This document shows positions 1 through 8,941 of a DNA stretch of 64,000 bases, piece by piece. The notes beneath the pieces are model-generated. The model was not told the DNA's origin. It made no database searches and worked only from the letters and a program-made list of their open reading frames with translations. The stretch spans positions 62,001 through 126,000 of the forward strand of contig NZ_MSXW01000008.1 in the NCBI RefSeq assembly GCF_001945445.1, given 5' to 3'. The stretch comes from Pseudomonas sp. PA27(2017) (GTDB taxonomy: Bacteria > Pseudomonadota > Gammaproteobacteria > Pseudomonadales > Pseudomonadaceae). The translations under genes and the position numbers were made by a program. The first letter of the stretch is position 1, and the number at the start of each line of letters is the position of its first letter.

Positions 1-2
1 TG

Positions 3-1679
3 AACATCAATGCGCTGATGAGCATCGCCGTGACCGGCGCCGTGCTGATCGGGCAGTGGCCCGAGGCGGCCATGGTCATGGTGCTGTTCGCCATCGCCGA
101 GCGGATCGAGGCGAAATCCCTGGATCGCGCCCGCAACGCTATTCGCGGCCTGATGGCCCTGACCCCGGAACAGGCGACGGTACGCCAGGCCGACGGCAGC
201 TGGCAGGCGCTCGACGTCGCCCAGGTGGCCATCGGCAGCGTGGTGAGGGTGCGACCGGGTGAGCGCATCGGCCTCGACGGCCAGGTGCTCGACGGGCACT
301 CGACGGTGGACCAGTCGCCAATCACCGGGGAAAGCCTGCCCATCGAGAAAACCGTGGGCGATACCCTGTTCGCCGGCACCATCAACCAGGGCGGCGCACT
401 GGAATACCAGGTCAGCGCCGCAGCCAGCAACAGCGCGTTGTCACGCATCATCAAGGCCGTCGAGGAGGCTCAAGGCGCACGCGCACCGACGCAGCGCTTC
501 GTCGACCGTTTCGCGCGCATCTACACGCCGCTGGTGTTCCTGCTCTCCCTGGCGGTGGCCGTGGTGCCGCCATTGTTGCTGGGTGGCAGCTGGTTCGACT
601 GGGTGTATCGCGCCCTGGTCCTGCTGGTGGTCGCCTGCCCTTGTGCGCTGGTGATTTCCACGCCGGTAAGCATCGTCAGCGGCCTCGCCGCAGCGGCGCG
701 CAAGGGCATTCTGGTCAAAGGCGGCGTGTACCTGGAAAACGGCCGACACATCACTCACCTGGCGCTGGACAAGACCGGCACCCTCACCCACGGCAAGCCG
801 GTGCAGACCGACTACCAGGCGCTGGGCGAGGATGCCGCCCGTTACCACATACTCGCCGCCAGCCTGGCTGCCCGTTCCGACCACCCGGTTTCCCTGGCGG
901 TGGCCAGTGCAGCCCGGCAACAGGGTATCGAGCTGGCCGAGGTACAGGCATTCGAAGCCCTGGCCGGGCGCGGCGTGCGCGGCGTGATCGATGGCCAGCG
1001 CTACCAATTGGGCAACCATCGCCTGCTCGAGGAGCTGGGCCTGTGTTCGGCGGCGCTCGAAACCCGACTCGATGAACTCGAGCGCCAGGGCAAGACGGTG
1101 ATCGTGCTCAGCGACGAAACCCGCCCCCTGGCCCTGTTCGCCGTCGCCGACACCTTGAAGGACAGCAGCCGCGAGGCCATCGCCAGCCTCCACGCCATGG
1201 GCATCAAGACCATCATGCTGACCGGCGACAACCAGCACACCGCCCAGGCCATCGCCGCCCAGGTTGGCATCGACGAGGCCCGCGGCGACCTGCTGCCCAC
1301 CGACAAACTGGCAACCGTCGAAACCCTGCTCGCACAGAAAGGCGTGGTGGCCATGGTCGGTGACGGCATCAACGACGCCCCAGCCCTAGCACGCGCCGAT
1401 GTCGGTTTCGCCATGGCTGCGATCGGCACCGACACGGCCATCGAAACCGCCGACGTGGCGATCATGGACGACGACCTGCGCAAGATCCCGGCGTTCATCC
1501 GCCTGTCTCAGCAGACCGCGGCGATCCTCAAGCAGAACATCGTGCTGGCCCTGGGCATCAAGGCAGTCTTCCTGGCCATGACCGTCACCGGCCACGCCAC
1601 CATGTGGATGGCGGTGTTCGCCGATGTCGGCGTGAGCCTGCTGGTGGTGTTCAATGGGTTGAGGTTGTTGCGAAAGTAG
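3..1679 (+). CDS. Heavy-metal P1B-type ATPase (CadA/ZntA-like), 5' end outside window
   Basis: This is an inner-membrane ATP-driven exporter of soft divalent metals such as Zn, Cd or Pb. The frame is open to the first base, so the N-terminal metal-binding domain and first membrane helices lie outside; 558 residues are visible. In order I see the actuator motif TGES (near base 325), the membrane metal-binding CPC motif in ACPCALV (base ~632), the phosphorylation site DKTGTLT (~766), the HP motif in SDHPVSLAV, and the hinge GDGINDAP (~1357). The CPC motif with this spacing fits the Zn/Cd group. The nearest internal ATG (base 18) is not taken as the start because homology continues upstream. Family assignment is firm; the exact metal is inferred. 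Confidence 0.93.
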   Translation, partial: NINALMSIAVTGAVLIGQWPEAAMVMVLFAIAERIEAKSLDRARNAIRGLMALTPEQATVRQADGSWQALDVAQVAIGSVVRVRPGERIGLDGQVLDGHSTVDQSPITGESLPIEKTVGDTLFAGTINQGGALEYQVSAAASNSALSRIIKAVEEAQGARAPTQRFVDRFARIYTPLVFLLSLAVAVVPPLLLGGSWFDWVYRALVLLVVACPCALVISTPVSIVSGLAAAARKGILVKGGVYLENGRHITHLALDKTGTLTHGKPVQTDYQALGEDAARYHILAASLAARSDHPVSLAVASAARQQGIELAEVQAFEALAGRGVRGVIDGQRYQLGNHRLLEELGLCSAALETRLDELERQGKTVIVLSDETRPLALFAVADTLKDSSREAIASLHAMGIKTIMLTGDNQHTAQAIAAQVGIDEARGDLLPTDKLATVETLLAQKGVVAMVGDGINDAPALARADVGFAMAAIGTDTAIETADVAIMDDDLRKIPAFIRLSQQTAAILKQNIVLALGIKAVFLAMTVTGHATMWMAVFADVGVSLLVVFNGLRLLRK

Positions 1680-1765
1680 TCATTTGCGTCTGTAGCCCGT
1701 CACTGAGCGAAGCGATGTGCGGGAGCGGTTTCGCTATCGGCATGTGTAAGCAGCGAAAACCGATC

Positions 1766-1797
1766 CCTGGGTTTCGCTGCGCTCTACGCCAGGCTAC
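1766..1797. repeat. REP-like intergenic repeat, copy 1
   Basis: A 32-bp sequence beginning CCTGGGTTTCGCTGCG and ending AGGCTAC lies between the ATPase and the glutathione transferase. A close copy in the other orientation is at 25230-25260. The CCTGG/CCAGG ends can pair into a hairpin, and the remaining intergenic sequence (1680-1814) contains no gene I can support. Confidence 0.5.
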
Positions 1798-1814
1798 AAG
1801 AGCGGACGCTGCTA

Positions 1815-2417
1815 TCAGCCCAGCATGGTCACGTGTTTCGGGTGGCTGGCGATGCGATCCAGCCAGGCATTGATGGCCGGGTAAGCGCTGAGGTCGAAGC
1901 CGCCCTCGTGAGCCACATGGGTGTAGGCGTACAGGGCGATGTCGGCGATGGTGTAGCGATCGCCAACCAGATACGGCGTCTGCTGCAGTTGCCGCTCCAT
2001 CACCCGCAGCGCCTTGTGGCCGCGAACCTGGCAGACCTTGTATTCCTCCTGACGGTCAGCCGGCATGCCCTGGTACAGCTGAATGAACCGCGCCACCGCC
2101 ACATAGGGCTCATGGCTGTACTGCTCGAAGAACTGCCACTGCAACACCTGGGTACGCAGGCGTGGCTCGGTCTCGAGGAATTCGCTGCCATCGGCCAGGA
2201 AGTTGAGGATGGCGTTGGACTCCCACAGACAGGTGCCGTCTTCCAGTTCGAGCACCGGAATCTTGCCGTTGGGGTTCTTGGCCAGGAACTCGGGCCGCTG
2301 GGTATCGCCATTGAGAATATCGATAGGCACCCACTCGAACGGTTTGCCCAACAGGCTGAGCATCAGCTTGACCTTGTAGCAGTTGCCCGAGCGGTAATCG
2401 CCATACACCTTGTACAT
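1815..2417 (-). CDS. Glutathione S-transferase family protein
   Basis: Cytosolic GST fold, 200 aa. The thioredoxin-like N-terminal domain contains the early SGNCYKVK segment (about residues 9-16) where the catalytic Ser/Cys of this class sits, the cis-proline motif NPNGKIPVLE, and the glutathione-binding ESNAIL motif. An all-helical C-terminal domain follows. I chose the ATG at 2417 (MYKVYGDY) because a G-rich Shine-Dalgarno run lies 6 nt upstream of it; the ATG at 2423 would sit directly on that run. It follows the aminotransferase gene by 23 nt on the same strand, so the two are probably co-transcribed. Substrate unknown. Confidence 0.85.
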   Translation of the reverse strand: MYKVYGDYRSGNCYKVKLMLSLLGKPFEWVPIDILNGDTQRPEFLAKNPNGKIPVLELEDGTCLWESNAILNFLADGSEFLETEPRLRTQVLQWQFFEQYSHEPYVAVARFIQLYQGMPADRQEEYKVCQVRGHKALRVMERQLQQTPYLVGDRYTIADIALYAYTHVAHEGGFDLSAYPAINAWLDRIASHPKHVTMLG

Positions 2418-2440
2418 GTTCATCCCCCCTTTGCCGATAA

Positions 2441-3607
2441 TCACGCCGCGTCCGCGGCCAATCCCTGACGTACCACGCCAGCCAACCGGCGTAGCCCTTC
2501 ACCCAGGCGTTCCGGTGCCACGTGGCTGAAGTTCAACCGCAGGTAACCGGGCTCACGATCCGGGTCGATGAAGAACGGCTCACCCGGCATGAACGCCACG
2601 TTCTGCGCCAGCGCCGCATCGAGCAGCAGGCGCGTGTCCTGGGGCTGCTTGAGCTTCAACCAGAAGAACAGCCCACCCTGGGGAACCTGCCACTCGGCCA
2701 GCTCACTGAAGTGTTCGACGAGCGCCGCCTGCATCGCATCACGGCGCAGGCGATAAAAATCTCGCAGCTCGGCCAGGTGCTCGCGGTATTGCTCGGTACC
2801 CAGCCATTGCAGCGCCTGCCATTGACCGACACGGTTGGTGTGCAGATCCGCCGACTGCTTGAGGCGCAGCAGATGGGGAAACAGATCCGGCGTCGCGATC
2901 AGGTAACCGACACGTAGCCCGGGCAGTAGCGTCTTGGAAACGGTACCGGTATAGATCCAGCTGGCCTTGCGCAGGCGGCTGACGATGGGCGTGGCACTGC
3001 CGGCGTCGAACACCAGCTCGCGGTATGGCTCATCCTCGATCAGCGTGACCTGATAACGATCCAGCAGGGCCGCCACGGCGTCGCGCTTGGCTTCGCTGTA
3101 GCGCACCGCACTGGGATTCTGGAAGGTTGGAATCAGGTAAGCGAACGCCGGGCGCTGGCGCTCCAGCTGCGCTTCGAGCGCTTGCAGCTGCGGGCCGTCG
3201 GCCTCCTGGGGCACGGCCACGCAATCGGCACCGAACAGCTGAAACGCCTGCAAGGCCGCCAGGTAGGTTGGCGCTTCGAGCAGCACCTTGGTGCCTGGAT
3301 CGATGAACAGCTTGCTGGCCAGGTCCAGGGTCTGCTGCGAGCCACTGACGATCAGCACCTGGCTGGCCTCGCAGGGCACGCCCAGCAGGCGGGCCTCTGC
3401 GGCGATGGCTTCACGCAATGCCGGCTCGCCCTCGCTCATGCCGTATTGCCCCATGCCGGTGGGCATCTGCGACCAATCGAGCACCGGCAGCATCTCCTCG
3501 GCCGGCAGGCCACCGGCGAACGACATCACTTCCGGGCGCTGGGCGGCAGCGAGGATTTCGCGAATCAGGGAGCTTTTAAGGCGGGAGATGCGTTCGGAGA
3601 AGGCCAT
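2441..3607 (-). CDS. PLP-dependent aminotransferase, class I/II fold (2-aminoadipate/aromatic type)
   Basis: A 388-aa fold-type I aminotransferase. It shows the N-terminal FAGGLPAEEMLP segment typical of the LysN/MocR-aminotransferase group, FQNPSA in the substrate and cofactor region, EDEPYREL (Asp contacting the pyridine nitrogen), and SKTLLPGLRVGYL, which carries the PLP Schiff-base lysine. No GntR DNA-binding domain is attached, so this is an enzyme rather than a MocR regulator. The length matches 2-aminoadipate and broad-specificity aminotransferases. It probably forms a two-gene operon with the downstream GST. A MITE-like repeat and a divergent MarR gene lie upstream. Precise amino donor unknown. 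Confidence 0.87.
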   Translation of the reverse strand: MAFSERISRLKSSLIREILAAAQRPEVMSFAGGLPAEEMLPVLDWSQMPTGMGQYGMSEGEPALREAIAAEARLLGVPCEASQVLIVSGSQQTLDLASKLFIDPGTKVLLEAPTYLAALQAFQLFGADCVAVPQEADGPQLQALEAQLERQRPAFAYLIPTFQNPSAVRYSEAKRDAVAALLDRYQVTLIEDEPYRELVFDAGSATPIVSRLRKASWIYTGTVSKTLLPGLRVGYLIATPDLFPHLLRLKQSADLHTNRVGQWQALQWLGTEQYREHLAELRDFYRLRRDAMQAALVEHFSELAEWQVPQGGLFFWLKLKQPQDTRLLLDAALAQNVAFMPGEPFFIDPDREPGYLRLNFSHVAPERLGEGLRRLAGVVRQGLAADAA

Positions 3608-3637
3608 GAGGTCACCAGGTGATAAGTCATGAAACGA

Positions 3638-3902
3638 GGGTCTGTTGACGTTTCACGCACGGCCGCGCCGGAGCCCGTTTTGCCGCGAGGCAAGGCACGA
3701 GCCGCGAAGTTTAGCGGGCTAAATGAGCCGGCGAGAAACGCAGCATCGCGGCAAAACGTGCCCGGCCCTACGGGTTGCGCGAGAAATCTCGCCATGCGTC
3801 GTTGGAGGACTTGAAAAGGGAACGCCATTCCCTGCGTCCTCCGCCTCGCCTGGCGAGATTTCTCGCGGCAACGCGGCTCGCGTTGAAATGTCAACAGACC
3901 CT
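3638..3902. mobile_element. MITE-like element, long copy (265 bp)
   Basis: A non-coding element bounded by inverted ends: AGGGTCTGTTGACGTTTCA on the left, and on the right the complement with one mismatch (ACATTTCA). Its first ~140 bp match the reverse complement of the shorter copy at 10544-10704. The right part contains an extra ~110-bp segment framed by its own inverted repeat GCGAGAAATCTCGCC / GGCGAGATTTCTCGC. No transposase reading frame is present. It lies between two divergent genes (aminotransferase and MarR). Confidence 0.75.
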
Positions 3903-3952
3903 AGGTCAAACTGCTTGACCGAAAGTACGACGCCCGGGACATATACGTCAAC

Positions 3953-4399
3953 ATGATTGACCTTAAAAATTCAACCGATCAGCAAACCGCGATGGAAGCC
4001 TTTTTCTTCGGCTATCAGGCGTTCACCGCCAAGGCGGACGAGATGCTCGCGCGCCGCGGCCTGTCGCGGGTGCATCAGCGCATCCTGTTTTTCGTCGCCA
4101 AGTACCCTGGCCTGAGCGTGAAGGAACTGCTCGGTTACCTGAAGGTGAGCAAGCAGGCGTTGAACACGCCGCTGCGACAATTGCAGGAGATGCAGCTGGT
4201 GCAGAGCGAGACGGCCACGGATGACAGGCGCAAACGCTTGCTGGTGTTCACCACAGAAGGTGCCAAGCTGGAAGCTGGCCTGCGCCGTGAGCAGGCCAAG
4301 CTGCTGCGTAAAGCATTCGCCGAGGCGGGAGAAGCTGCAGTGACTGGCTGGCTGACCGTCAACCAGACACTGGGCAAGGGGCTGGAGGAGCGCGCCTGA
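3953..4399 (+). CDS. MarR-family transcriptional regulator
   Basis: 148 aa with a winged helix-turn-helix core: GLSRVHQRILFFVAKYPGLS leads into the recognition helix region (LKVSKQALNTPLRQL, about residues 62-76), then the wing with TDDRRKRLLVFT, the conserved D-x-R-x4-L signature of MarR proteins. A C-terminal dimerisation helix follows. It is divergent from the aminotransferase/GST pair, with the MITE-like repeat between, so it may control those genes. No effector can be assigned. Confidence 0.85.
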   Translation: MIDLKNSTDQQTAMEAFFFGYQAFTAKADEMLARRGLSRVHQRILFFVAKYPGLSVKELLGYLKVSKQALNTPLRQLQEMQLVQSETATDDRRKRLLVFTTEGAKLEAGLRREQAKLLRKAFAEAGEAAVTGWLTVNQTLGKGLEERA

Positions 4400-4413
4400 G
4401 CACTCTCGCAGAA

Positions 4414-5049
4414 TCAGGCAGAAGCCTTTAGCTCCCTGGCAGCCTTGAAGAATACGAAGGCCATGGCCACAGCGGTTCCCAGCAAGGGAACGATGGCCAG
4501 CACGATCAGGATTACCGTGGCTACCATCAGGCCGCCGACGATGTTCATCCAGGCCAGCATGGTGAAGGCTGGGTAGGCGTTCTGTACCTTGCGCATGCGT
4601 ATGCCCATCCAGACCAGCAACCCGCCGTAGACCCACATCAAGCCAAAATAGATGAACATCGGCGTACCGGGCTCACTGGTGGCCTCTCCCAGTACCAGCT
4701 CCATGCAGCTGAGCAGCATCCCAAGCACCACCACCGCCGTTACTGGGCTGGTGAGATTTTCGGCCTGGAACCGCTGCTCCGCGAATCGCTTCAGACGCAA
4801 CAGCAGGTAGACGCCCAGCAGTTCGAGCGCTGGGCTGAGCCACTGGCTAACCTGCGCCAGCCAAAGGTCAGCGAAATACCCGCTGGCACCAGCGACGCCA
4901 ATGGATACCAGTGCGCCTACTGCCGACAGCAGGCTCAACCAGCCGAGCAGGCGCAACTGGGTGACGCTCCAACCATCCTGTGGTCGAACGGGCGCCTCTT
5001 CGACGAGCGTGACTTGAGGGGCAGCGTAGGGATTGATTTCGCTGGGCAT
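4414..5049 (-). CDS. Hypothetical membrane protein with N-terminal NPYAAP motif
   Basis: 211 aa. A short soluble N terminus begins MPSEINPYAAPQ, a motif common at the start of uncharacterised bacterial membrane proteins. About five hydrophobic segments follow (roughly residues 32-55, 68-88, 105-125, 130-148 and 160-200). I recognise no catalytic motif. It is convergent with the MarR gene (14 nt apart) and divergent from the LysE gene. Function unknown. Confidence 0.7.
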   Translation of the reverse strand: MPSEINPYAAPQVTLVEEAPVRPQDGWSVTQLRLLGWLSLLSAVGALVSIGVAGASGYFADLWLAQVSQWLSPALELLGVYLLLRLKRFAEQRFQAENLTSPVTAVVVLGMLLSCMELVLGEATSEPGTPMFIYFGLMWVYGGLLVWMGIRMRKVQNAYPAFTMLAWMNIVGGLMVATVILIVLAIVPLLGTAVAMAFVFFKAARELKASA

Positions 5050-5218
5050 CGCAAATTCCTTATGCGCGGATTGATCAAGGCGCCGAAACTACTCGTTGGC
5101 GCCGGGTTCGCCAATCGACTGTATCGTGTTTTACGCAAGTCTCTGTACGGCGACGTGTTGCGGCCCACGACATAGTCTTGCTGGCACTTCTGCCGATATC
5201 GCTCCCGAGTGCCTGATA

Positions 5219-5833
5219 ATGACCCTGGAACTGCTACTCGCCTTCGTCGCCTTCGCTTTCGTCACCTCGATCACGCCAGGCCCCAACAACATGATGCTGC
5301 TCGCCTCCGGGGTAAACTTCGGGTTGCGCCGCAGTCTGCCGCACATGCTGGGCATCAGCCTTGGTTTCATGGTGCTGATCATCTGCGTGGGACTGGGCCT
5401 GGGTCAGCTGTTCGAGCAGCTTCCGGCGCTGTACACCTTGCTGCGTTACCTGGGCGCCGCTTACCTGCTCTACCTGGCCTGGAAAATTGCCCGCTCCGGC
5501 GCGCCGGACAGCACCGGTGGCGAGCGTGGCAAGCCTTTCACGTTTCTGCAGGCAGCGGCGTTCCAGTGGGTCAATCCCAAGGCCTGGGTCATGGCCATCG
5601 GCGCCATCGCCACCTACACCCCGCAGGAAAACTTCCTGGTCAACGTGCTGCTGATCGCCGCCCTGTTCGCTGTGGTCGGCGGGCCCTGCGTGGGCCTGTG
5701 GACGGTGGCCGGCAGCCTGCTGCGCAACTGGCTGCGCAATGCCACGGTGCTGCGCGTTTTCAATGTCGGCATGGCCGTGCTACTGGTGATCTCGCTGTAT
5801 CCGATCCTCGCCGACATCAAAGGAGTGCTGTAA
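5219..5833 (+). CDS. LysE/RhtB-family amino-acid exporter
   Basis: 204 aa, six predicted membrane helices. It carries the family hallmark ITPGPNNMMLLASG near the N terminus (residues ~18-31) and the later FQWVNPKAWVMA motif. LysE/RhtB proteins export amino acids or derivatives by proton-motive force. The ATG at 5219 is preferred over an upstream non-ATG start because homology begins at MTLELLLAFVAF and the length then matches the family. Its stop codon overlaps the start of the BenE-like gene (TAATG), so the two are translationally coupled. Substrate unknown. Confidence 0.88.
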   Translation: MTLELLLAFVAFAFVTSITPGPNNMMLLASGVNFGLRRSLPHMLGISLGFMVLIICVGLGLGQLFEQLPALYTLLRYLGAAYLLYLAWKIARSGAPDSTGGERGKPFTFLQAAAFQWVNPKAWVMAIGAIATYTPQENFLVNVLLIAALFAVVGGPCVGLWTVAGSLLRNWLRNATVLRVFNVGMAVLLVISLYPILADIKGVL

Positions 5834-7026
5834 TGCTCGAGAGCAGCCAACCACGCCTGCGCCCGCTAGCCGACACCTCCACCGCTGCCGTGGTGGCCGG
5901 CTTCATCGGTATGCTGACCGGCTATACCAGTTCCCTGGTGCTGATGTTCCAGGCGGGCCAGGCAGCCGGGCTGAGCAGCGGGCAGATTTCCTCGTGGATC
6001 TGGGCGCTGTCGATCGGCATGGCGGTGACCTGCATCGGCCTGTCGCTGCGCTACCGCGCCCCGGTGATGGTCGCCTGGTCGACGCCTGGAGCGGCACTGC
6101 TGATCACCAGCCTGCCCGGCGTGCCGTACAGCGAGGCAATCGGCGCCTACATCGTTTGCTCGGCGCTGATTCTGGTCTGCGGTCTGACCGGCAGTTTCGA
6201 CCGCATCATGCGCCGTATCCCCGGTTCCATCGCTGCGGCGCTGCTGGCCGGCGTGCTGTTCAAGATCGCCCTGGAAATCTGCGTGGCCGCCGAGCAACAA
6301 CCGCTGCTGGTGATCGCCATGCTGTTCACCTATCTGCTGGGCAAGCGCCTGCAGCCGCGTTACGCCGTGCTGGGTGCGCTGGTGGTCGGCTGCGTGCTGG
6401 CCGGCGCGCTGGGGCTGCTGAACTTCTCCCAGTTCGAGCTGCAACTGGCGACCCCGGAGTGGACCACGCCGAGCTTCTCCATCGCCGCGGCGATCAGCAT
6501 CGGCATTCCGCTGTTCATCGTCGCCATGGCCTCGCAGAACCTGCCGGGCATGGCCGTACTGCGCGCCAACGGCTACGACGTACCGGCCTCGCCGCTGCTC
6601 AACACCACCAGCCTGGTATCGATCCTGATGGCGCCTTTCGGCTCCCACGGCATCCACATGGCGGCCATCAGTGCAGCGATCTGCGCCGGCCCGGAAGCTC
6701 ACGAAGATCCGCGCAAGCGTTATACCGCCGCGGTCTGGTGCGGGATTTTCTACGGAATCGCCGGGCTGTTCGGCGCCACCCTCGCCGCCCTGTTCGCCGC
6801 CCTGCCCAAGGCGCTGATCCTCTCGGTAGCGGCGCTGGCGCTGTTCGCCTCGATCATCGGCGGGCTGACTCAGGCCATGGGCGAGCCAAAAGAACGCGAA
6901 GCAGCGCTGATCACCTTTCTGGTCACCGCTTCGGGCATGACGCTGTTCGGCGTCGGCTCGGCGTTCTGGGGCATCGTCGCCGGGTTGCTGACGCTGGTGC
7001 TGCTCAATGCAGGGAAGCGTACCTGA
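5833..7026 (+). CDS. BenE-family benzoate/H+ symporter-like permease
   Basis: 397 aa of largely hydrophobic sequence with about twelve membrane segments, of the BenE type: N-terminal GFIGMLTGYTSSLVL, WSTPGAALL in the substrate half-helix region, and SQNLPGMAVLRANGY, a segment highly characteristic of BenE proteins. Well-studied members import benzoate, but many are found away from benzoate genes. Here it is coupled to a LysE exporter upstream and overlaps a DapF-like gene by 20 nt, which suggests an amino-acid or amino-acid-derived substrate. That part is inference. Confidence 0.83.
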   Translation: MLESSQPRLRPLADTSTAAVVAGFIGMLTGYTSSLVLMFQAGQAAGLSSGQISSWIWALSIGMAVTCIGLSLRYRAPVMVAWSTPGAALLITSLPGVPYSEAIGAYIVCSALILVCGLTGSFDRIMRRIPGSIAAALLAGVLFKIALEICVAAEQQPLLVIAMLFTYLLGKRLQPRYAVLGALVVGCVLAGALGLLNFSQFELQLATPEWTTPSFSIAAAISIGIPLFIVAMASQNLPGMAVLRANGYDVPASPLLNTTSLVSILMAPFGSHGIHMAAISAAICAGPEAHEDPRKRYTAAVWCGIFYGIAGLFGATLAALFAALPKALILSVAALALFASIIGGLTQAMGEPKEREAALITFLVTASGMTLFGVGSAFWGIVAGLLTLVLLNAGKRT

Positions 7027-7828
7027 ATTGCGCTTTCACAAAATGCATGCCAACGGAGACGACTTCGTATTGGTCGACTCAAGAGACAAGCACAACCCCG
7101 TGACGAGCGATCTGGTTCGATACCTCGCTGACCGAAACCGTGGAATTGGCTTCAATCAGTTGGCAGTGCTGCTCGGATGCGATGACGCCGATGCGCACCT
7201 GCTGTTCTGGAACGCAGATGGCAGCGTACTCAATGCCTGCGGCAGCGCGACGCGTGGGGCGGCTGACCTGCTTATGAACGAATCGAATGCCACTCGGGTT
7301 ACGGTTCGCACCGCGCGCGGCTTGCTGACCTGCAACCGGACCAGCAGCGCTGCCATTACCGTGGATATGGGCGAACCACTGCTTGGATGGGCGGACGTAC
7401 CCCTGGCACAGGCTCAAGACACGCTCGCTCTGTCACTTGCGGGTAACCCCGTGGCTTGCAGCATGGGCAATCCGCATTGCACCTATTTCGTCGATGATCT
7501 GGCCCACCTCGATGTTGCAGCCCGAGGACCGGTGATCGAGACTCACCCGTTGTTTCCCCGCAAGACCAACGTCCACTTTGTCCAGATCATCAACCGGCGG
7601 CATATTCGGTTGCGCATCTGGGAGCGCGGTGGCGGCGTCCCTCTCGGCTCAGGCTCCTGCTCATGCGCAGCGGCAGTCAATGGAATCAGGCGCGGCCTGC
7701 TGGACAGCACCGTCGAGGTCGAATGCGATGGGGGAATCGTGACGGTTCAATGGGACGGCATCGGCCCAGTCTTTCTCACCGGGCCGGTAACGCGCAGCTT
7801 TTCAGGCATCCTTACAGGCGGCAACTGA
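7007..7828 (+). CDS. Diaminopimelate-epimerase-like protein lacking one catalytic cysteine
   Basis: 273 aa with the two-domain DapF fold. MHANGDDFVLVDSR matches the DapF N terminus, NADGSVLNACGSATR supplies the first catalytic cysteine (C78), GNPHC is the substrate-binding motif, and ERGGGVPLGSGSC is the second active-site loop. In that loop true DapF has ERG-x-G-E-T-x-A-C-G; here the cysteine position is serine (S215) and the E-T pair is V-P. It is therefore unlikely to be the housekeeping epimerase. It overlaps the BenE-like gene by 20 nt, so it belongs to a LysE-BenE-DapF-like operon. It may be a racemase, epimerase or dehydratase for another amino acid. Confidence 0.8.
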   Translation: MQGSVPELRFHKMHANGDDFVLVDSRDKHNPVTSDLVRYLADRNRGIGFNQLAVLLGCDDADAHLLFWNADGSVLNACGSATRGAADLLMNESNATRVTVRTARGLLTCNRTSSAAITVDMGEPLLGWADVPLAQAQDTLALSLAGNPVACSMGNPHCTYFVDDLAHLDVAARGPVIETHPLFPRKTNVHFVQIINRRHIRLRIWERGGGVPLGSGSCSCAAAVNGIRRGLLDSTVEVECDGGIVTVQWDGIGPVFLTGPVTRSFSGILTGGN

Positions 7829-7861
7829 AACGCCGCAGGCGATTTCAACAACGCTGCGAAA

Positions 7862-8758
7862 TCAGGCGGGAGGCTGGGCCTCGGCCTTCAGCTGCTTGCC
7901 ATGCGCCGCATTCACCCACCAGCCGAAGGCCGCGGCGGTGAAGAACATGATGATGCTGTACAGCGCCGCCGGAATCGCCATGGTGCTGTTGTTGAGCAGC
8001 ACCGGGCTGAGCGCCAGGGCGATGGCCAGGGTGCCGTTGTGGATGCCGATTTCCATGCCGATGGCGATGGCCTGGCGCAGGCTCAGCTTGAGCAGGCGCG
8101 GCACGAAGTAGCCGACCGCCAGGCTCAGCAGGTTGAAGGCCAGGGCCGCTGCGCCGACTACCGGCGCGTAGTCGAGTACCGTCTGCCAGTCCTTGACCAG
8201 CGCCAGCACGATGATCAGCAGCAGAAACAGCGCCGAGATGATCTTCACCGGGTTTTCCATGCGCATCGCGAAACCGGGGAAGCGGCTGCGCAGGAACATG
8301 CCGATGGCCACCGGCCCCAGCACGATGGCGAACACCTGCACCACCTTGGCGAACTGCAACGGAATGGCCTGGTCGCCTTCCATGAAGTAGGCCAGCGACA
8401 GGTTGACGATAAAAGGCATGGTCAGCACCGCGACCACTGAATTCACCGCCGTGAGGGTGATGTTCAGCGCTACGTCACCATGGGCCAGGTGGCTATACAA
8501 GTTGGCGGAAGTGCCCCCAGGCGAGGCGGCAAGCAGCATCATGCCGACGGCCAGTGCAGGCGCCAGGCCAAACGCCTGAACCATGAAGAAGCAGGCCACC
8601 GGCAACAGCAGCAGCTGGCAGAACAGCCCGACCAGCACCGGCTTCGGGTACTTCACCACGCGGGTGAAATCCGCCACGGTCAACGACAGGCCAAGGCCGA
8701 GCATGATGATGCCCAGCGCCAGGGGGAGAAACACACTCAGCAAGGGACTTGCAGTCAT
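7862..8758 (-). CDS. Bile acid:sodium symporter (BASS) family transporter
   Basis: 298 aa, nine to ten predicted membrane helices. The BASS signature is seen in LAASPGGTSANLYSHLAHGDVALN and in the second crossover region GMEIGIHNGTLAIAL. Bacterial members import or export organic anions such as keto-acids or pantothenate, coupled to sodium. The ATG at 8758 has a GAGG ribosome site about 6 nt upstream and starts directly at the first hydrophobic segment; the longer frame would add 45 residues without similarity to the family. It is divergent from the CurA-like reductase. Substrate unknown. Confidence 0.85.
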   Translation of the reverse strand: MTASPLLSVFLPLALGIIMLGLGLSLTVADFTRVVKYPKPVLVGLFCQLLLLPVACFFMVQAFGLAPALAVGMMLLAASPGGTSANLYSHLAHGDVALNITLTAVNSVVAVLTMPFIVNLSLAYFMEGDQAIPLQFAKVVQVFAIVLGPVAIGMFLRSRFPGFAMRMENPVKIISALFLLLIIVLALVKDWQTVLDYAPVVGAAALAFNLLSLAVGYFVPRLLKLSLRQAIAIGMEIGIHNGTLAIALALSPVLLNNSTMAIPAALYSIIMFFTAAAFGWWVNAAHGKQLKAEAQPPA

Positions 8759-8941
8759 CGCTACCTCGGCGTGGTATGACTTCCGTGATCGTGATCCACA
8801 CTGTAGCGGGCAATCGTCAGCGTGCGCGCGGGCGACGGCCCCATCAGCTCGATGGATCGGCATACATTCGGCCACTGCGACATGCTTGTCCAATCATGGT
8901 CCGAGGATTATCACCACAGCTTATTTCAACGGAGGCTCTCC

